Of a stretch of 9,892 nt of DNA, positions 1 to 7,830 are shown piece after piece. Origin of the DNA: an uncultured Streptococcus sp. Its GTDB lineage: Bacteria; Bacillota; Bacilli; Lactobacillales; Streptococcaceae. Each line of letters starts with the position of its first letter. Positions within the stretch are counted from its first letter, which is position 1. Made by a program: the position numbers and the translations under genes. The notes under the pieces are model-generated. The model ran no database searches and was not told the DNA's origin. It was given only the letters and a program-made list of their open reading frames with translations. The stretch lies in NCBI GenBank assembly GCA_900755085.1, contig CAAEFF010000003.1, forward strand, positions 1-9,892, written 5' to 3'.

Positions 1-26
1 AGAATTCGATTTCGTCGTCCCACCTC

Positions 27-92
27 CGCACAGTTGAGTAGGGCTGTAAAAGCTGATGAAATCAGCGTATTAGAGCCCACTCAACCACTGCG
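27..92. repeat. Long interrupted inverted repeat (stem-loop)
   Basis: The arms pair as follows: CGCA (27-30) with TGCG (89-92), GTTGAGT (33-39) with ACTCAAC (79-85), GGGCT (41-45) with AGCCC (74-78), and GCTGAT (52-57) with ATCAGC (61-66), closing on a GAA loop (58-60). A small internal loop (46-51 against 67-73), an A bulge at 40 and a short mismatch at the base interrupt the stem. All pairs are Watson-Crick on both strands, so the structure itself does not tell which strand is transcribed. No run of T follows either arm, so it does not look like an intrinsic terminator by itself. Confidence 0.75.
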
Positions 93-108
93 TCTTGCTT
101 GACAATCC

Positions 109-147
109 AAAAACAATTGAGAGGCTAGGACTTTTGTCCCAGCCTCT
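109..147 (-). terminator. Probable terminator of the bgaA-fucosidase unit
   Basis: On the minus strand a 12-bp stem, AGAGGCTGGGAC against GTCCTAGCCTCT with an AAAA loop (120-147), is followed after six bases by a run of five T (109-113). The one non-Watson-Crick position (127/140) is G-U in minus-strand RNA but A-C in plus-strand RNA, so the hairpin is better formed by transcripts coming from the fucosidase gene. The T-run lies a little farther from the stem than in a classical terminator, which lowers confidence in efficient termination. The hairpin is part of the larger repeat. Confidence 0.6.
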
Positions 148-258
148 TATGCGAAGAATGAACTACTCTTTGCGACAAGCGAATTTTGCGCCTGCGCCTC
201 AGCAGCCTAAAGTAAGAATTTTTCACCAAATTCACAAAACCTTTCTTTGAATATCGGT

Positions 259-2493
259 TTAAGCTTTTTTCCATTTCGACTGTTGAACCACTTCTTCCAT
301 CACCTGAACTGTCAACTCTGTAATAAAGCCAACCAAGCTTCCTTGATCCGGATGCAACAATTTGACCTTAAAGTCATAGACATCGGTCGATTTTCCTGCA
401 AAATCAAGGATTGGAATTTGGACGTTTTTTTCTGTTTCGCCATCTGCGAACTCAAGAGTGACGTTGGTATCTTTGTAGACCTTGCCATGAACCCCTGTTC
501 CTGGTTCTGTGATTAATTTCAGACTAGCACTTCCTTTAGAGCCACCTTTTCTCTTTACAACGATTTGCGCTGGTTCGCCTTTCTTAACAGCTAGGGTTGG
601 CTGAGCAAACTCAAAAAGACCCTTTTCTTGGTTATTGAGGGCATAAATCCCTTCCGTTGCGATCGTATCTCCCTTGCTATTGACCAAGGTCAAAGTGTGG
701 GATCCCGCTGCCAAGTCTGGTGTTTCATAGACCTTTTGGCTGCGTTTGCGCCTTGGGCTTTGGGTACTGACGGTCACTAGCTTTTGGCCATCGACAGAGA
801 CATCCATTTCCCCATGACCCGGATCGACAGTTGCGACCACATAGGCCTTGGTGCCTTCGAACTGATAGGTCACCGAAGCTCCCTTTTCCTTGGTCCACAT
901 AGAGGTGCCTCGAACGCCTTCTCCCTCTTCATTCCATTGGCCATTGGTCCGCTCAGCTGTCCGGTCAGAATGATAAGTCAAACCAAGCGGATAGCCATCG
1001 GTTTCTTCGATGCTAGTTGGCGTCTTATAGACAGAGACACCGTTCAAGATTGGAGTAGCTTGGGCATCGGAGATAGACACCCGGATATAGCGACTATCAA
1101 CTGGTTGCCCTTTGATCAAACGGCGATATCCTATGGTTGAGCCAACCCCATAAGGAACCCATTGGCCTTTCACTGCCACATCAATAGTGAAACCGGAAAT
1201 CCGTTGGCCTTTCTCGATGGTTTCTTTGAGCTCTACCACATCAAAGTGTTGCTCTTTTCCAAGATCCAGGACAAAAGAGCCGGTCTTGGCATCATCTGCA
1301 GGTGCCCAACTAGTTTTTTCATCACCATCTGTCAAATGACTGGCCTTGTAGAGAGAATTGCGTCGTGTCGATTCAGCTTCTACCAAAGCGCCCGCCGCAT
1401 AGTTTACACTGTAAAGTTGGTCCAAGGTATAGCGGAATTCTTTCAAACGGACCACATCCGCATCCGCAAATTTCCCGTCTTGGTTGGGTGGAATATTGAG
1501 CAGAAGTGGGGTTCCACGACCGACCGATTTGAAATAAATGTCCATCAATTCGCGCAAGGACTTAGGCTCTTGATTGTCATGGTAGAACCAGCCGGAGCGA
1601 ATGGAAACATCGGCTTCTCCCACTGAGTATTGTTCCCCTTCTGGATCCCCGTGATTGAGGTAGCTGTTGGATGGATTGTTGCGAATCTTATCTGGATTGA
1701 CCTTTTGCCAAACCGGATCTCCGGCAATCCCCTTTTCATTTCCGATCCAACGAACATTGGTCGGCTCAGCTGAGAAGATGGCAATATCTCCTTGGGCCCG
1801 GTGAATAGCATCAAACCACTTGTCAAAGGTATAGATGACTTTTTGAGCCCCATCGCCACGCGCTCCATCCATCCAGACTTCCACGAACTTGCCCTTATTT
1901 CCATATTTTGGATCTTCAAGGATTTCTTTGAGCTGGTTGAGATAGTATTGGTTGTATTGGTCCTCTGTATCCACGTGGTAGAGCGGACTGTGGGCATCCC
2001 AAGGCGAGAGGTAGACCCCCATATCCATGTCATACTTGCTGGCAGAAGCAGAAACCTCGGCTAGAACATCGCCTTTACCATCCTTCCAACCACTTTTAGC
2101 AATGGTATGGTCGGTGTATTTAGAAGGGTACAAAAGGAAGCCATCGTGGTGCTTGACGACCATGATCGTCCTTTTGAAACCAGCATCCTTGAGGGTTTTG
2201 ATCCACTGATCGGTATCCAGATGCTCTGGATAGAAATCATAAGGGTCTTCTTGCCCATCTCCCCACTCCCGATCGTAGTAGGTATTCATCCCAAAATGAA
2301 TGAAAGCTGCTAGTTCTTCGCGGTGGTATTGCATTTGGGCCTTGCTTGGAAGCGGTCCGTAATCCGCAATCTCAGGCTCCTCATCTAGAGAAGTGGCTGG
2401 TTGGATTGCTTCTGTCCCTTGGCTGACTGATCGGCTTTCTTTCTCACTCGTTGCGGGTGAGGAATGTTCTGATTCTTCTTGGTGCTCTTTCAC
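259..2493 (-). CDS. GH29 alpha-L-fucosidase, no signal peptide or anchor
   Basis: Retaining alpha-L-fucosidase that hydrolyses terminal fucose from glycans. The catalytic barrel spans about residues 46-360. It contains HFGMNTYYDREWGDG near the start, KHHDGF, WMDGA with probable nucleophile Asp209, and RWIGNE with probable acid/base Glu253. These motifs resemble the alpha-1,3/4 (GH29-B, Lewis-type) branch. An F5/8-type C-terminal domain with GQRISGF and TIGYRRL follows (about 370-490), then a second beta-sandwich module (about 506-618) and a Calx-beta-like domain (about 622-735). The start is GTG at 2493, eight bases after AGGAGG; an in-frame TGA about 37 bases upstream rules out a longer frame. 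Residues 1-45 are acidic and Ser/Thr-rich, like the linker behind a signal peptide, yet no signal peptide precedes them and no LPXTG follows. It lies 113 nt downstream of bgaA and is probably cotranscribed. Met54 is a less likely alternative start. Family assignment is sure; cell location is open. Confidence 0.92.
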   Translation of the reverse strand: MKEHQEESEHSSPATSEKESRSVSQGTEAIQPATSLDEEPEIADYGPLPSKAQMQYHREELAAFIHFGMNTYYDREWGDGQEDPYDFYPEHLDTDQWIKTLKDAGFKRTIMVVKHHDGFLLYPSKYTDHTIAKSGWKDGKGDVLAEVSASASKYDMDMGVYLSPWDAHSPLYHVDTEDQYNQYYLNQLKEILEDPKYGNKGKFVEVWMDGARGDGAQKVIYTFDKWFDAIHRAQGDIAIFSAEPTNVRWIGNEKGIAGDPVWQKVNPDKIRNNPSNSYLNHGDPEGEQYSVGEADVSIRSGWFYHDNQEPKSLRELMDIYFKSVGRGTPLLLNIPPNQDGKFADADVVRLKEFRYTLDQLYSVNYAAGALVEAESTRRNSLYKASHLTDGDEKTSWAPADDAKTGSFVLDLGKEQHFDVVELKETIEKGQRISGFTIDVAVKGQWVPYGVGSTIGYRRLIKGQPVDSRYIRVSISDAQATPILNGVSVYKTPTSIEETDGYPLGLTYHSDRTAERTNGQWNEEGEGVRGTSMWTKEKGASVTYQFEGTKAYVVATVDPGHGEMDVSVDGQKLVTVSTQSPRRKRSQKVYETPDLAAGSHTLTLVNSKGDTIATEGIYALNNQEKGLFEFAQPTLAVKKGEPAQIVVKRKGGSKGSASLKLITEPGTGVHGKVYKDTNVTLEFADGETEKNVQIPILDFAGKSTDVYDFKVKLLHPDQGSLVGFITELTVQVMEEVVQQSKWKKA

Positions 2494-2509
2494 AGTTTTT
2501 TCCTCCTCT
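2494..2509 (-). promoter_or_regulatory. Ribosome-binding site fixing the GTG start
   Basis: On the minus strand GAGAGGAGG ends eight bases before GTG at 2493-2491; the AGGAGG core is at 2502-2507. No ATG in the fucosidase frame lies between the upstream stop and this GTG, so this near-perfect Shine-Dalgarno sequence decides the start. The GTG overlaps a TGA (as GTGA) that closes the frame which would continue from bgaA past its TAG. Confidence 0.75.
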
Positions 2510-2606
2510 CTTTGCTGTTTGACACATCACATTTTGATCGCCGGTGACTCTCACTATTTTGAGCTTGCTCATATTTAGTTATTTGAACAAAAAGCCCAAA
2601 GATAAG
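2494..2606 (-). other. bgaA-fucosidase junction, possible deletion scar
   Basis: This 113-nt spacer has no hairpin with a T-run and no clear promoter, which supports cotranscription of the two glycosidase genes. The bgaA frame stays open for 38 codons beyond its TAG (2606 to 2493) and ends in TGA overlapping the fucosidase GTG. In another frame, a short stretch from TTG at 2629 to TAA at 2579 encodes KLK followed by a hydrophobic run, which looks like the start of a signal peptide. Both could be chance in a spacer this short, or relics of the missing 3' end of bgaA and the missing 5' end of the fucosidase gene. Confidence 0.4.
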
Positions 2607-5600
2607 CTAGTGATTGTCTTTAGCTTCAAGTATCCTAGACTGTTTCAACCGTTCGGCATCATTGATTAAGTGTAGGCGGTATTCTTGTAAGATGGTACCA
2701 TCTTCCGCTTTATGGATGACACGGATTGGCTCACCTTCATGGACGCTTGGCACAACCGTTGCAAGACCGTGATGGCTAGCTGTCGCTTCCACTTGTGGAT
2801 AAACCCGATCACGCGCATCGATGTAGTAATCTGTCACACTTGGGTTGACACCTGGCAAGACATCGCCATTAACACGAATGGTCAGCTGACTCTTTTCTTC
2901 TGGTGCAACCTTATTGGCAAAGATCTGAATCTCTGAAATAGAGCTTCCACGCTTGCCTTCTGGCGTCTTCATAAGGATCCGAACGGCATAGGTGGCAACT
3001 TTATCAAAACTGAAATGATTCATCTTGCCAGCTGCTACCGGTTCTTCAACGGTTAGGTGGCTGACCTCTTTCCAGTTAGCTGGATTGTTAAATGGATGGT
3101 CTGTTTCGTCTTTGACCCGATTTGGATTGCTTGGAACTGTCAGGATTTGTTCTCCTGTATAGTACTCAATCACATATTCACTTGGAGCCCCAACACCGTG
3201 GTCTTCGTGGAAACCAACATGGAGGTTGTCCACTGCGCGTTTGGTCAAGATACCAGAGTCCCCAAACAAGATACCGACAGAATCTTCAGCATTATCACGG
3301 CCCCAGTTGGTCCAACGGTTAGCTGGAGCATCGGTAAAGGAGATGACCTTATCATTGACCTTAGCAACTGGATCTGCATCGTTAGAATCACTTGCAAAAG
3401 CGAGTGGCAAGACAGAGCCTGTCCATTGCTCTGCTACGTTGGCCCCCTTGACTGTGTTTGCGGAAACGCGAATATGAAGACGCGTTGGAAGATCCGTTCC
3501 TTCTACACGACCTGCTAGGACAACTTCTCCTTCTTTGGCCAAAAGTTGCGGATCAACCGCATCCCAGACCACCTTGGCAGCATAGGTCTTGCCATTAGAG
3601 TGATAGGTCCGCACGCTTTCTGGAAGTGCTGGTTTTTCACCGACTGGAGTGGTGGTGCTGATTTCTTCTACAGCGATAATGCCTTCAACGGTGACTTGAG
3701 CTTGGGCTTCTTTTTCCACACCTTCTACATGACCGGTGACTGTAAAGTTATGGTAAGCCTTGACTTGATCCGTTGTCACGGCATCCCAAGTCACGCGTTT
3801 TTCTTTCGGGAATCCCTTGTCATACTCAACCAAGACTGTCTCTGGAAGAGCTGGCAAAACGTTTCGATCGGTACTAATTCGTACAGGACGTACCTTCACA
3901 ACCGTCTTTTCTTCAGGATTTGGTGTGATGGTAAAGCTGACTTCCCCTGTTTTTCCTTGGAAGTTAGTTTCTAAATGAACCAATCCTGCTTCTCGCAGTT
4001 CCAAACCTTTCTTAGTCGCAACCGCTTTTCCTTGACTACCAGCTGTTGTTTTGACATCGATTTGATCTGCTTGGAGGCTAGCCAGACTGCCATCTTGGTA
4101 ATGGGCAATGACTTCAAGTGGCACCGTTTGGTCTTCCTTGAGTTCCTGTCCTTCTGGCAGACGCAATTCTAGGCGCTGGATCTGTGGACTTTCTTCTTGG
4201 AATTGGACCACATAGGTCTGAACAGCTCCCGTATCCTGAGCAGTGACAAAAATTTGAGCTTTCAAACCATTTTCTCGATTAGCTTGTAGGACCGTCACTT
4301 GGGCATTTTCTGCACTTGCTGTGACTTGACCAGGCTCTTGCCCATAAGCCAATGGGCGGAAAATAGTATGGTTGCCACTACCAAATTTTGGAAGGGCTAC
4401 TCCATCTAGTTGCACGGTTGGTTTCTTAGCCTTGCTGACTGTTCCACCTGCAACCACTAGCGTCGCTTGGACGGCTTCCCCATTGCCTAGGAGTCCTGTC
4501 GCTTTCAAGCGAGCACCTGGTGTGGACAACTGATCTTCTTGACCAGCTTCCAAGGTCCATCGATCAACTTCATAGCTAACTGTCCGGCCATCTGTGAAGA
4601 CCAATTGCACAGTCTTATCCACTGTCGCTAGATCTGCTCCCTGTGAGATTTGTTTGATGACTGGAAGGACTTGCTCCACACCGATCACATTGACCAGAGC
4701 TTCGACCGTCCGCCCTTGAACATGACCGGTCACCCGGACTTGGCCAGTACGACTATAGTCTGCCGCATCCCATTCAATTGCTTCTTCTTGGGCCTTGCCA
4801 TCGCTATAGACGACAGATACGTGACTTGGAAGTTCAGGATTTTGTCCCAAGTACACTTTAGTTCGAACCGGTTCGACTCCCAAGACAGAGCGTTCTTCCT
4901 GGTCCTTCTTGCCTGTAAAGAGGCTGACTTGGTCTGATTGCAAGCGATCTGAGTCTGCATACATAGTAAAGGCTCCCGCCTGCTCAGTTGATTTGACAAT
5001 CACCACCCCTTTACCGTTGAAGGCTTTGCGTTGCCATGAACCATCTGCCTGCGCTTTGTAGCGCTCACGGCTGGCTTGTTCCCCGTTGTCGACACCAACA
5101 ATTTGGCCTTGCCCATGCAAATGAAAATGCACCAGATTATTAGCAGTTGGCACAACACGGCCTGCTTCATCGACAATTTCATAGGTAATATAGGTCAAGT
5201 CCTTACCGTCTGCTGCGATCGCGTGTTCTTCTTTCGACAAACGAACACCTGCTGGCTTCCCAGCCGTTTCGATTTGATCACGGGCAATCACTTCCCCTGC
5301 TTCGTTGCGGGCAATGGCTTCCACTTTACCTGGTACATAAGGGACCAACCACTCTAGATAGAGTTCATTCGGATTTGCCTCTTCTTGGTAGGTCCGGCCA
5401 TCAGCTGTGGTCTTCTTGGCAAAGGTCTTCACTCCTTGTGATTCCCCATTGACAATCAATTCCACACTGTGGGCATTGGAGAAGGCACGAACAGGGATCC
5501 GACCTTCTTCATCCATGACACGATTGACCAATTCTGGATTTTCCCAGTTCCAATGTGGTAAGAGATGGACCATCGGATGCTTTTCAGCCGATACCCATTG

Positions 5601-7778
5601 ACTTTGGTAAAGGTAAAAATCATTCTTCGGAAGACCTGCCGTATCGACAATACCGAAGTAAGAACTTTTCACAGGTGTGTCATTTTGGTTGTGCCATGGG
5701 GTTGGCTCACCGATATAGTCCGTACCAGTCCAGATAAATTGCCCTGCATAGCCAGCATGATCGCGGTCAAAGGTCCAAGAAGCTGTCGCTGTCCGACCCC
5801 AACCAACCCGGTCATTGCCGTAGTCTGATTGTTCATAGTGGCGATCTTCTTGGTTGCTTCCGACCCATTCTCTTTCAGGGTGGTAGTAAGAGCCCCGTGT
5901 CCGCGTCGCAGAAGAGGTTTCAGAACCATAAATGAGCCAGTTTGGGTGTTTCGCCTGTAGGCTTTCATAGTTGGCCTCTGAATAGTTAAATCCAACTGCA
6001 TCGAGCTCTGCAGCTACCTTTTCATGGCCTCCTGATCCATCGCCAAAGCGGAATTTATCAGCTCCCATAGTAACATAGCGGGTTGCATCCACTTCCTTGA
6101 TGGTCTTGACGAGACGACGAACGGTTGCGACAGATTTGTCTGACCCATCTGCTTCACCGACTTCGTTACCGATTGACCACATGACAATGGCTGGATTGTT
6201 CTTGCCTCGCTCTACCATGGTCCGTAGATCGTAATCTGACCAAGTATCCCCTTTTCGAGCTTCTGGATGTGTTGCATCCTTTTCAAAGAATCGACCGTAA
6301 TCGTATTGCTTCTTGCCACCATACCAGGTATCAAAGGCTTCTTCTTGGACCATCAAGCCCAACTCAGCCGCAATTTGCAGGGTTTGTTCACTCGCTGGGT
6401 TGTGGGTCGTCCGGATGGCATTGACCCCCATGTCCTTCATCTGTTTGAGACGACGGTATTCAGCCTTATAATTTTCCTCAGCACCAAGAGCCCCGTGGTC
6501 ATGGTGAAGGGATACCCCGTGGAATTTCGTCGCTACCCCATTGAGAAAGAAGCCACCTTCTGGCGTCCAGTTCAAATAACGATAGCCAAAACGTTCCTTT
6601 TGCACATCCACCAACTGTGAATCCCGATAAACCCGCGTATACAAAGTATAAAGAGCTGGATGATCCGTTTTCACATCCCAGAGGGTCGGTTTTTCAACAT
6701 GAAGGGTATGTGAGAGGTTGATCTCTTGACCAGCTAAAGCAGATTGCGCCTCACTGCGTATTTTTTCGCTCACCACTTGGCCATTTTGATCGACAATTTC
6801 ATATACCGCATAAATACTATGAGCTTGATCATCCTGGTTGACAATGTGGCTCTTCACCACAGTATCCACTGCCCCACCTTGCTGTTTTTCCAACTGAGGG
6901 GTCGTAATCGTAGTCCCATACTGCGCCAAATGAACCTTGTCTGTTACACTCAGCTTAACATCCCGGTAAATCCCACTACCAGAATACCAACGGCTACTTG
7001 GTTGTTGATTGACCACATGGACCGCGATGGTATTTTCACTTCCATCCGCGTTCAAATAAGGAGTAATATCATAAGAAAAGGCATTGTAGCCATTTGGGTA
7101 ATGACCGACAAATTGTCCATTTACATAGACTTTGGAATCCATGTAAACCCCGCCAAATTCCAAACGGACCTTCTTATCTAAATCTTTGTCATCCAAACGG
7201 AAGGTCTTACGATACCAAGCATCCCCACCGTTTAATTGACCCCCTTCATTTTGAGCAGGAGAGTTGTGATCAAAATCGAAGAAAATAGACCAGTCATGAG
7301 GAAGATCTAATTTTTTCCAATCCTTGACATCCACTTGACGCCCTTCTGCACCAGGAGCCGCATTCAATTTAAAATACCAATCTTTATTAAAATCACGTTC
7401 TCGATCTTGCACAATATCCTCCGCTACACGATTTTGATCTGGAGCAGCTGTTGCTTCCGTTCCTGTAGCATGCTCAGATGAAGTAGAAACGGGCTGGCCC
7501 TCGCCTTGAGGCGCTGGCTTTTCCTCAGCTCTGGTAGGGGTAATGACAGCTGGAGCTTCCGAAACACTTGCAACAGCTTCAGGAACTTCTGTTTCTGAGT
7601 TTTTCGTCACAACACTTGGGACCTCAATAGGAGTCGGTTCACTTTCGAGGGCTGGCTTTTCTTCCGCATGGACCCTTGAAAGCCCAAAGGCAGAAAGCCC
7701 AATCACAACAGAACAAGCTCCAACAGAGAGCTTCCGAATACTAAACACAGGACGCTTTTCAAAAAAAGACTTTCCCAT
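2607..7778 (-). CDS. bgaA: BgaA-like secreted GH2 beta-galactosidase, anchor missing
   Basis: Extracellular exo-beta-galactosidase that removes terminal beta-1,4-linked galactose from host N-glycans and mucin-type LacNAc. The YSIRK-type signal (FSIRKLSVGACSVVIG, about 12-33) has a likely cleavage after VHA (38), followed by a Pro/Glu/Ser/Thr linker to about 120. GH2 sandwich, Ig-like and barrel domains run from about 124 to 730. Catalytic residues are acid/base Glu539 in SIGNE and nucleophile Glu620 in YGSET, 81 residues apart as in pneumococcal BgaA. DUF4982- and GH2-C5-like domains follow to about 945, then Big_4-type Ig repeats (about 966-1033, 1034-1115, 1295-1371, 1372-1444) with other beta-sandwiches between them. 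A CBM71-like lectin module (about 1446-1615, with RWTNWGRDN) and a cap domain (about 1622-1705) end the protein. It stops at 1723 residues against roughly 2230 in pneumococcal BgaA, lacking the second Big_4-CBM-cap set, the G5-like part and the LPXTG anchor. It should therefore be released rather than wall-bound. ATG follows AGGAGG by five bases. Confidence 0.93.
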   Translation of the reverse strand: MGKSFFEKRPVFSIRKLSVGACSVVIGLSAFGLSRVHAEEKPALESEPTPIEVPSVVTKNSETEVPEAVASVSEAPAVITPTRAEEKPAPQGEGQPVSTSSEHATGTEATAAPDQNRVAEDIVQDRERDFNKDWYFKLNAAPGAEGRQVDVKDWKKLDLPHDWSIFFDFDHNSPAQNEGGQLNGGDAWYRKTFRLDDKDLDKKVRLEFGGVYMDSKVYVNGQFVGHYPNGYNAFSYDITPYLNADGSENTIAVHVVNQQPSSRWYSGSGIYRDVKLSVTDKVHLAQYGTTITTPQLEKQQGGAVDTVVKSHIVNQDDQAHSIYAVYEIVDQNGQVVSEKIRSEAQSALAGQEINLSHTLHVEKPTLWDVKTDHPALYTLYTRVYRDSQLVDVQKERFGYRYLNWTPEGGFFLNGVATKFHGVSLHHDHGALGAEENYKAEYRRLKQMKDMGVNAIRTTHNPASEQTLQIAAELGLMVQEEAFDTWYGGKKQYDYGRFFEKDATHPEARKGDTWSDYDLRTMVERGKNNPAIVMWSIGNEVGEADGSDKSVATVRRLVKTIKEVDATRYVTMGADKFRFGDGSGGHEKVAAELDAVGFNYSEANYESLQAKHPNWLIYGSETSSATRTRGSYYHPEREWVGSNQEDRHYEQSDYGNDRVGWGRTATASWTFDRDHAGYAGQFIWTGTDYIGEPTPWHNQNDTPVKSSYFGIVDTAGLPKNDFYLYQSQWVSAEKHPMVHLLPHWNWENPELVNRVMDEEGRIPVRAFSNAHSVELIVNGESQGVKTFAKKTTADGRTYQEEANPNELYLEWLVPYVPGKVEAIARNEAGEVIARDQIETAGKPAGVRLSKEEHAIAADGKDLTYITYEIVDEAGRVVPTANNLVHFHLHGQGQIVGVDNGEQASRERYKAQADGSWQRKAFNGKGVVIVKSTEQAGAFTMYADSDRLQSDQVSLFTGKKDQEERSVLGVEPVRTKVYLGQNPELPSHVSVVYSDGKAQEEAIEWDAADYSRTGQVRVTGHVQGRTVEALVNVIGVEQVLPVIKQISQGADLATVDKTVQLVFTDGRTVSYEVDRWTLEAGQEDQLSTPGARLKATGLLGNGEAVQATLVVAGGTVSKAKKPTVQLDGVALPKFGSGNHTIFRPLAYGQEPGQVTASAENAQVTVLQANRENGLKAQIFVTAQDTGAVQTYVVQFQEESPQIQRLELRLPEGQELKEDQTVPLEVIAHYQDGSLASLQADQIDVKTTAGSQGKAVATKKGLELREAGLVHLETNFQGKTGEVSFTITPNPEEKTVVKVRPVRISTDRNVLPALPETVLVEYDKGFPKEKRVTWDAVTTDQVKAYHNFTVTGHVEGVEKEAQAQVTVEGIIAVEEISTTTPVGEKPALPESVRTYHSNGKTYAAKVVWDAVDPQLLAKEGEVVLAGRVEGTDLPTRLHIRVSANTVKGANVAEQWTGSVLPLAFASDSNDADPVAKVNDKVISFTDAPANRWTNWGRDNAEDSVGILFGDSGILTKRAVDNLHVGFHEDHGVGAPSEYVIEYYTGEQILTVPSNPNRVKDETDHPFNNPANWKEVSHLTVEEPVAAGKMNHFSFDKVATYAVRILMKTPEGKRGSSISEIQIFANKVAPEEKSQLTIRVNGDVLPGVNPSVTDYYIDARDRVYPQVEATASHHGLATVVPSVHEGEPIRVIHKAEDGTILQEYRLHLINDAERLKQSRILEAKDNH

Positions 7779-7783
7779 AAAAA

Positions 7784-7791
7784 CCTCCTCT
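7784..7791 (-). promoter_or_regulatory. Ribosome-binding site of bgaA
   Basis: On the minus strand AGAGGAGG is followed by five T and then ATG at 7778. This strong Shine-Dalgarno, together with the YSIRK signal peptide right behind the ATG, fixes the start. Confidence 0.85.
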
Positions 7792-7810
7792 TAGGATTAA
7801 TCATTCAGTC

Positions 7811-7824
7811 TGTAAGCGCTTTCT
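7811..7824 (-). promoter_or_regulatory. cre site 1 (CcpA box)
   Basis: The minus strand reads AGAAAGCGCTTACA, which matches the cre consensus TGWAARCGYTWWCW at 13 of 14 positions and has the typical CGCTT core. It lies about 33 bases upstream of the bgaA start codon, in the 5' leader or downstream of the promoter. CcpA bound here would repress the bgaA-fucosidase unit when preferred sugars are present. The target is not in doubt: the box sits in the bgaA leader and behind the dpr terminator. Confidence 0.8.
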
Positions 7825-7830
7825 TATGCC

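Larger units (their letters stand above)
1..150. repeat. Streptococcal-type structured intergenic repeat
   Basis: This non-coding block downstream of the fucosidase gene is made of two strong inverted-repeat structures, at 27-92 and 120-147, joined by a short linker. Neither strand shows a convincing start and ribosome-binding site for a protein. From memory, closely similar sequence (a GTTGAGT...ACTCAAC stem followed by a GAGGCTGGGAC hairpin) occurs many times in mitis- and sanguinis-group genomes, so I call it a dispersed repeat. Only one copy lies in this window, so repetitiveness is not shown here. It could also be a structured RNA or a terminator-associated element. The left boundary may lie outside the window. 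Confidence 0.55.

Noticed and set aside
784..2313. Plus-strand open frames opposite the fucosidase gene
   Set aside because: They lie antisense to a clear GH29 gene, have no ribosome-binding sites and encode nothing recognisable.
3057..7181. Plus-strand open frames opposite bgaA
   Set aside because: They follow from the codon structure of the opposite strand; none shows a domain, a good start or a signal peptide of its own.
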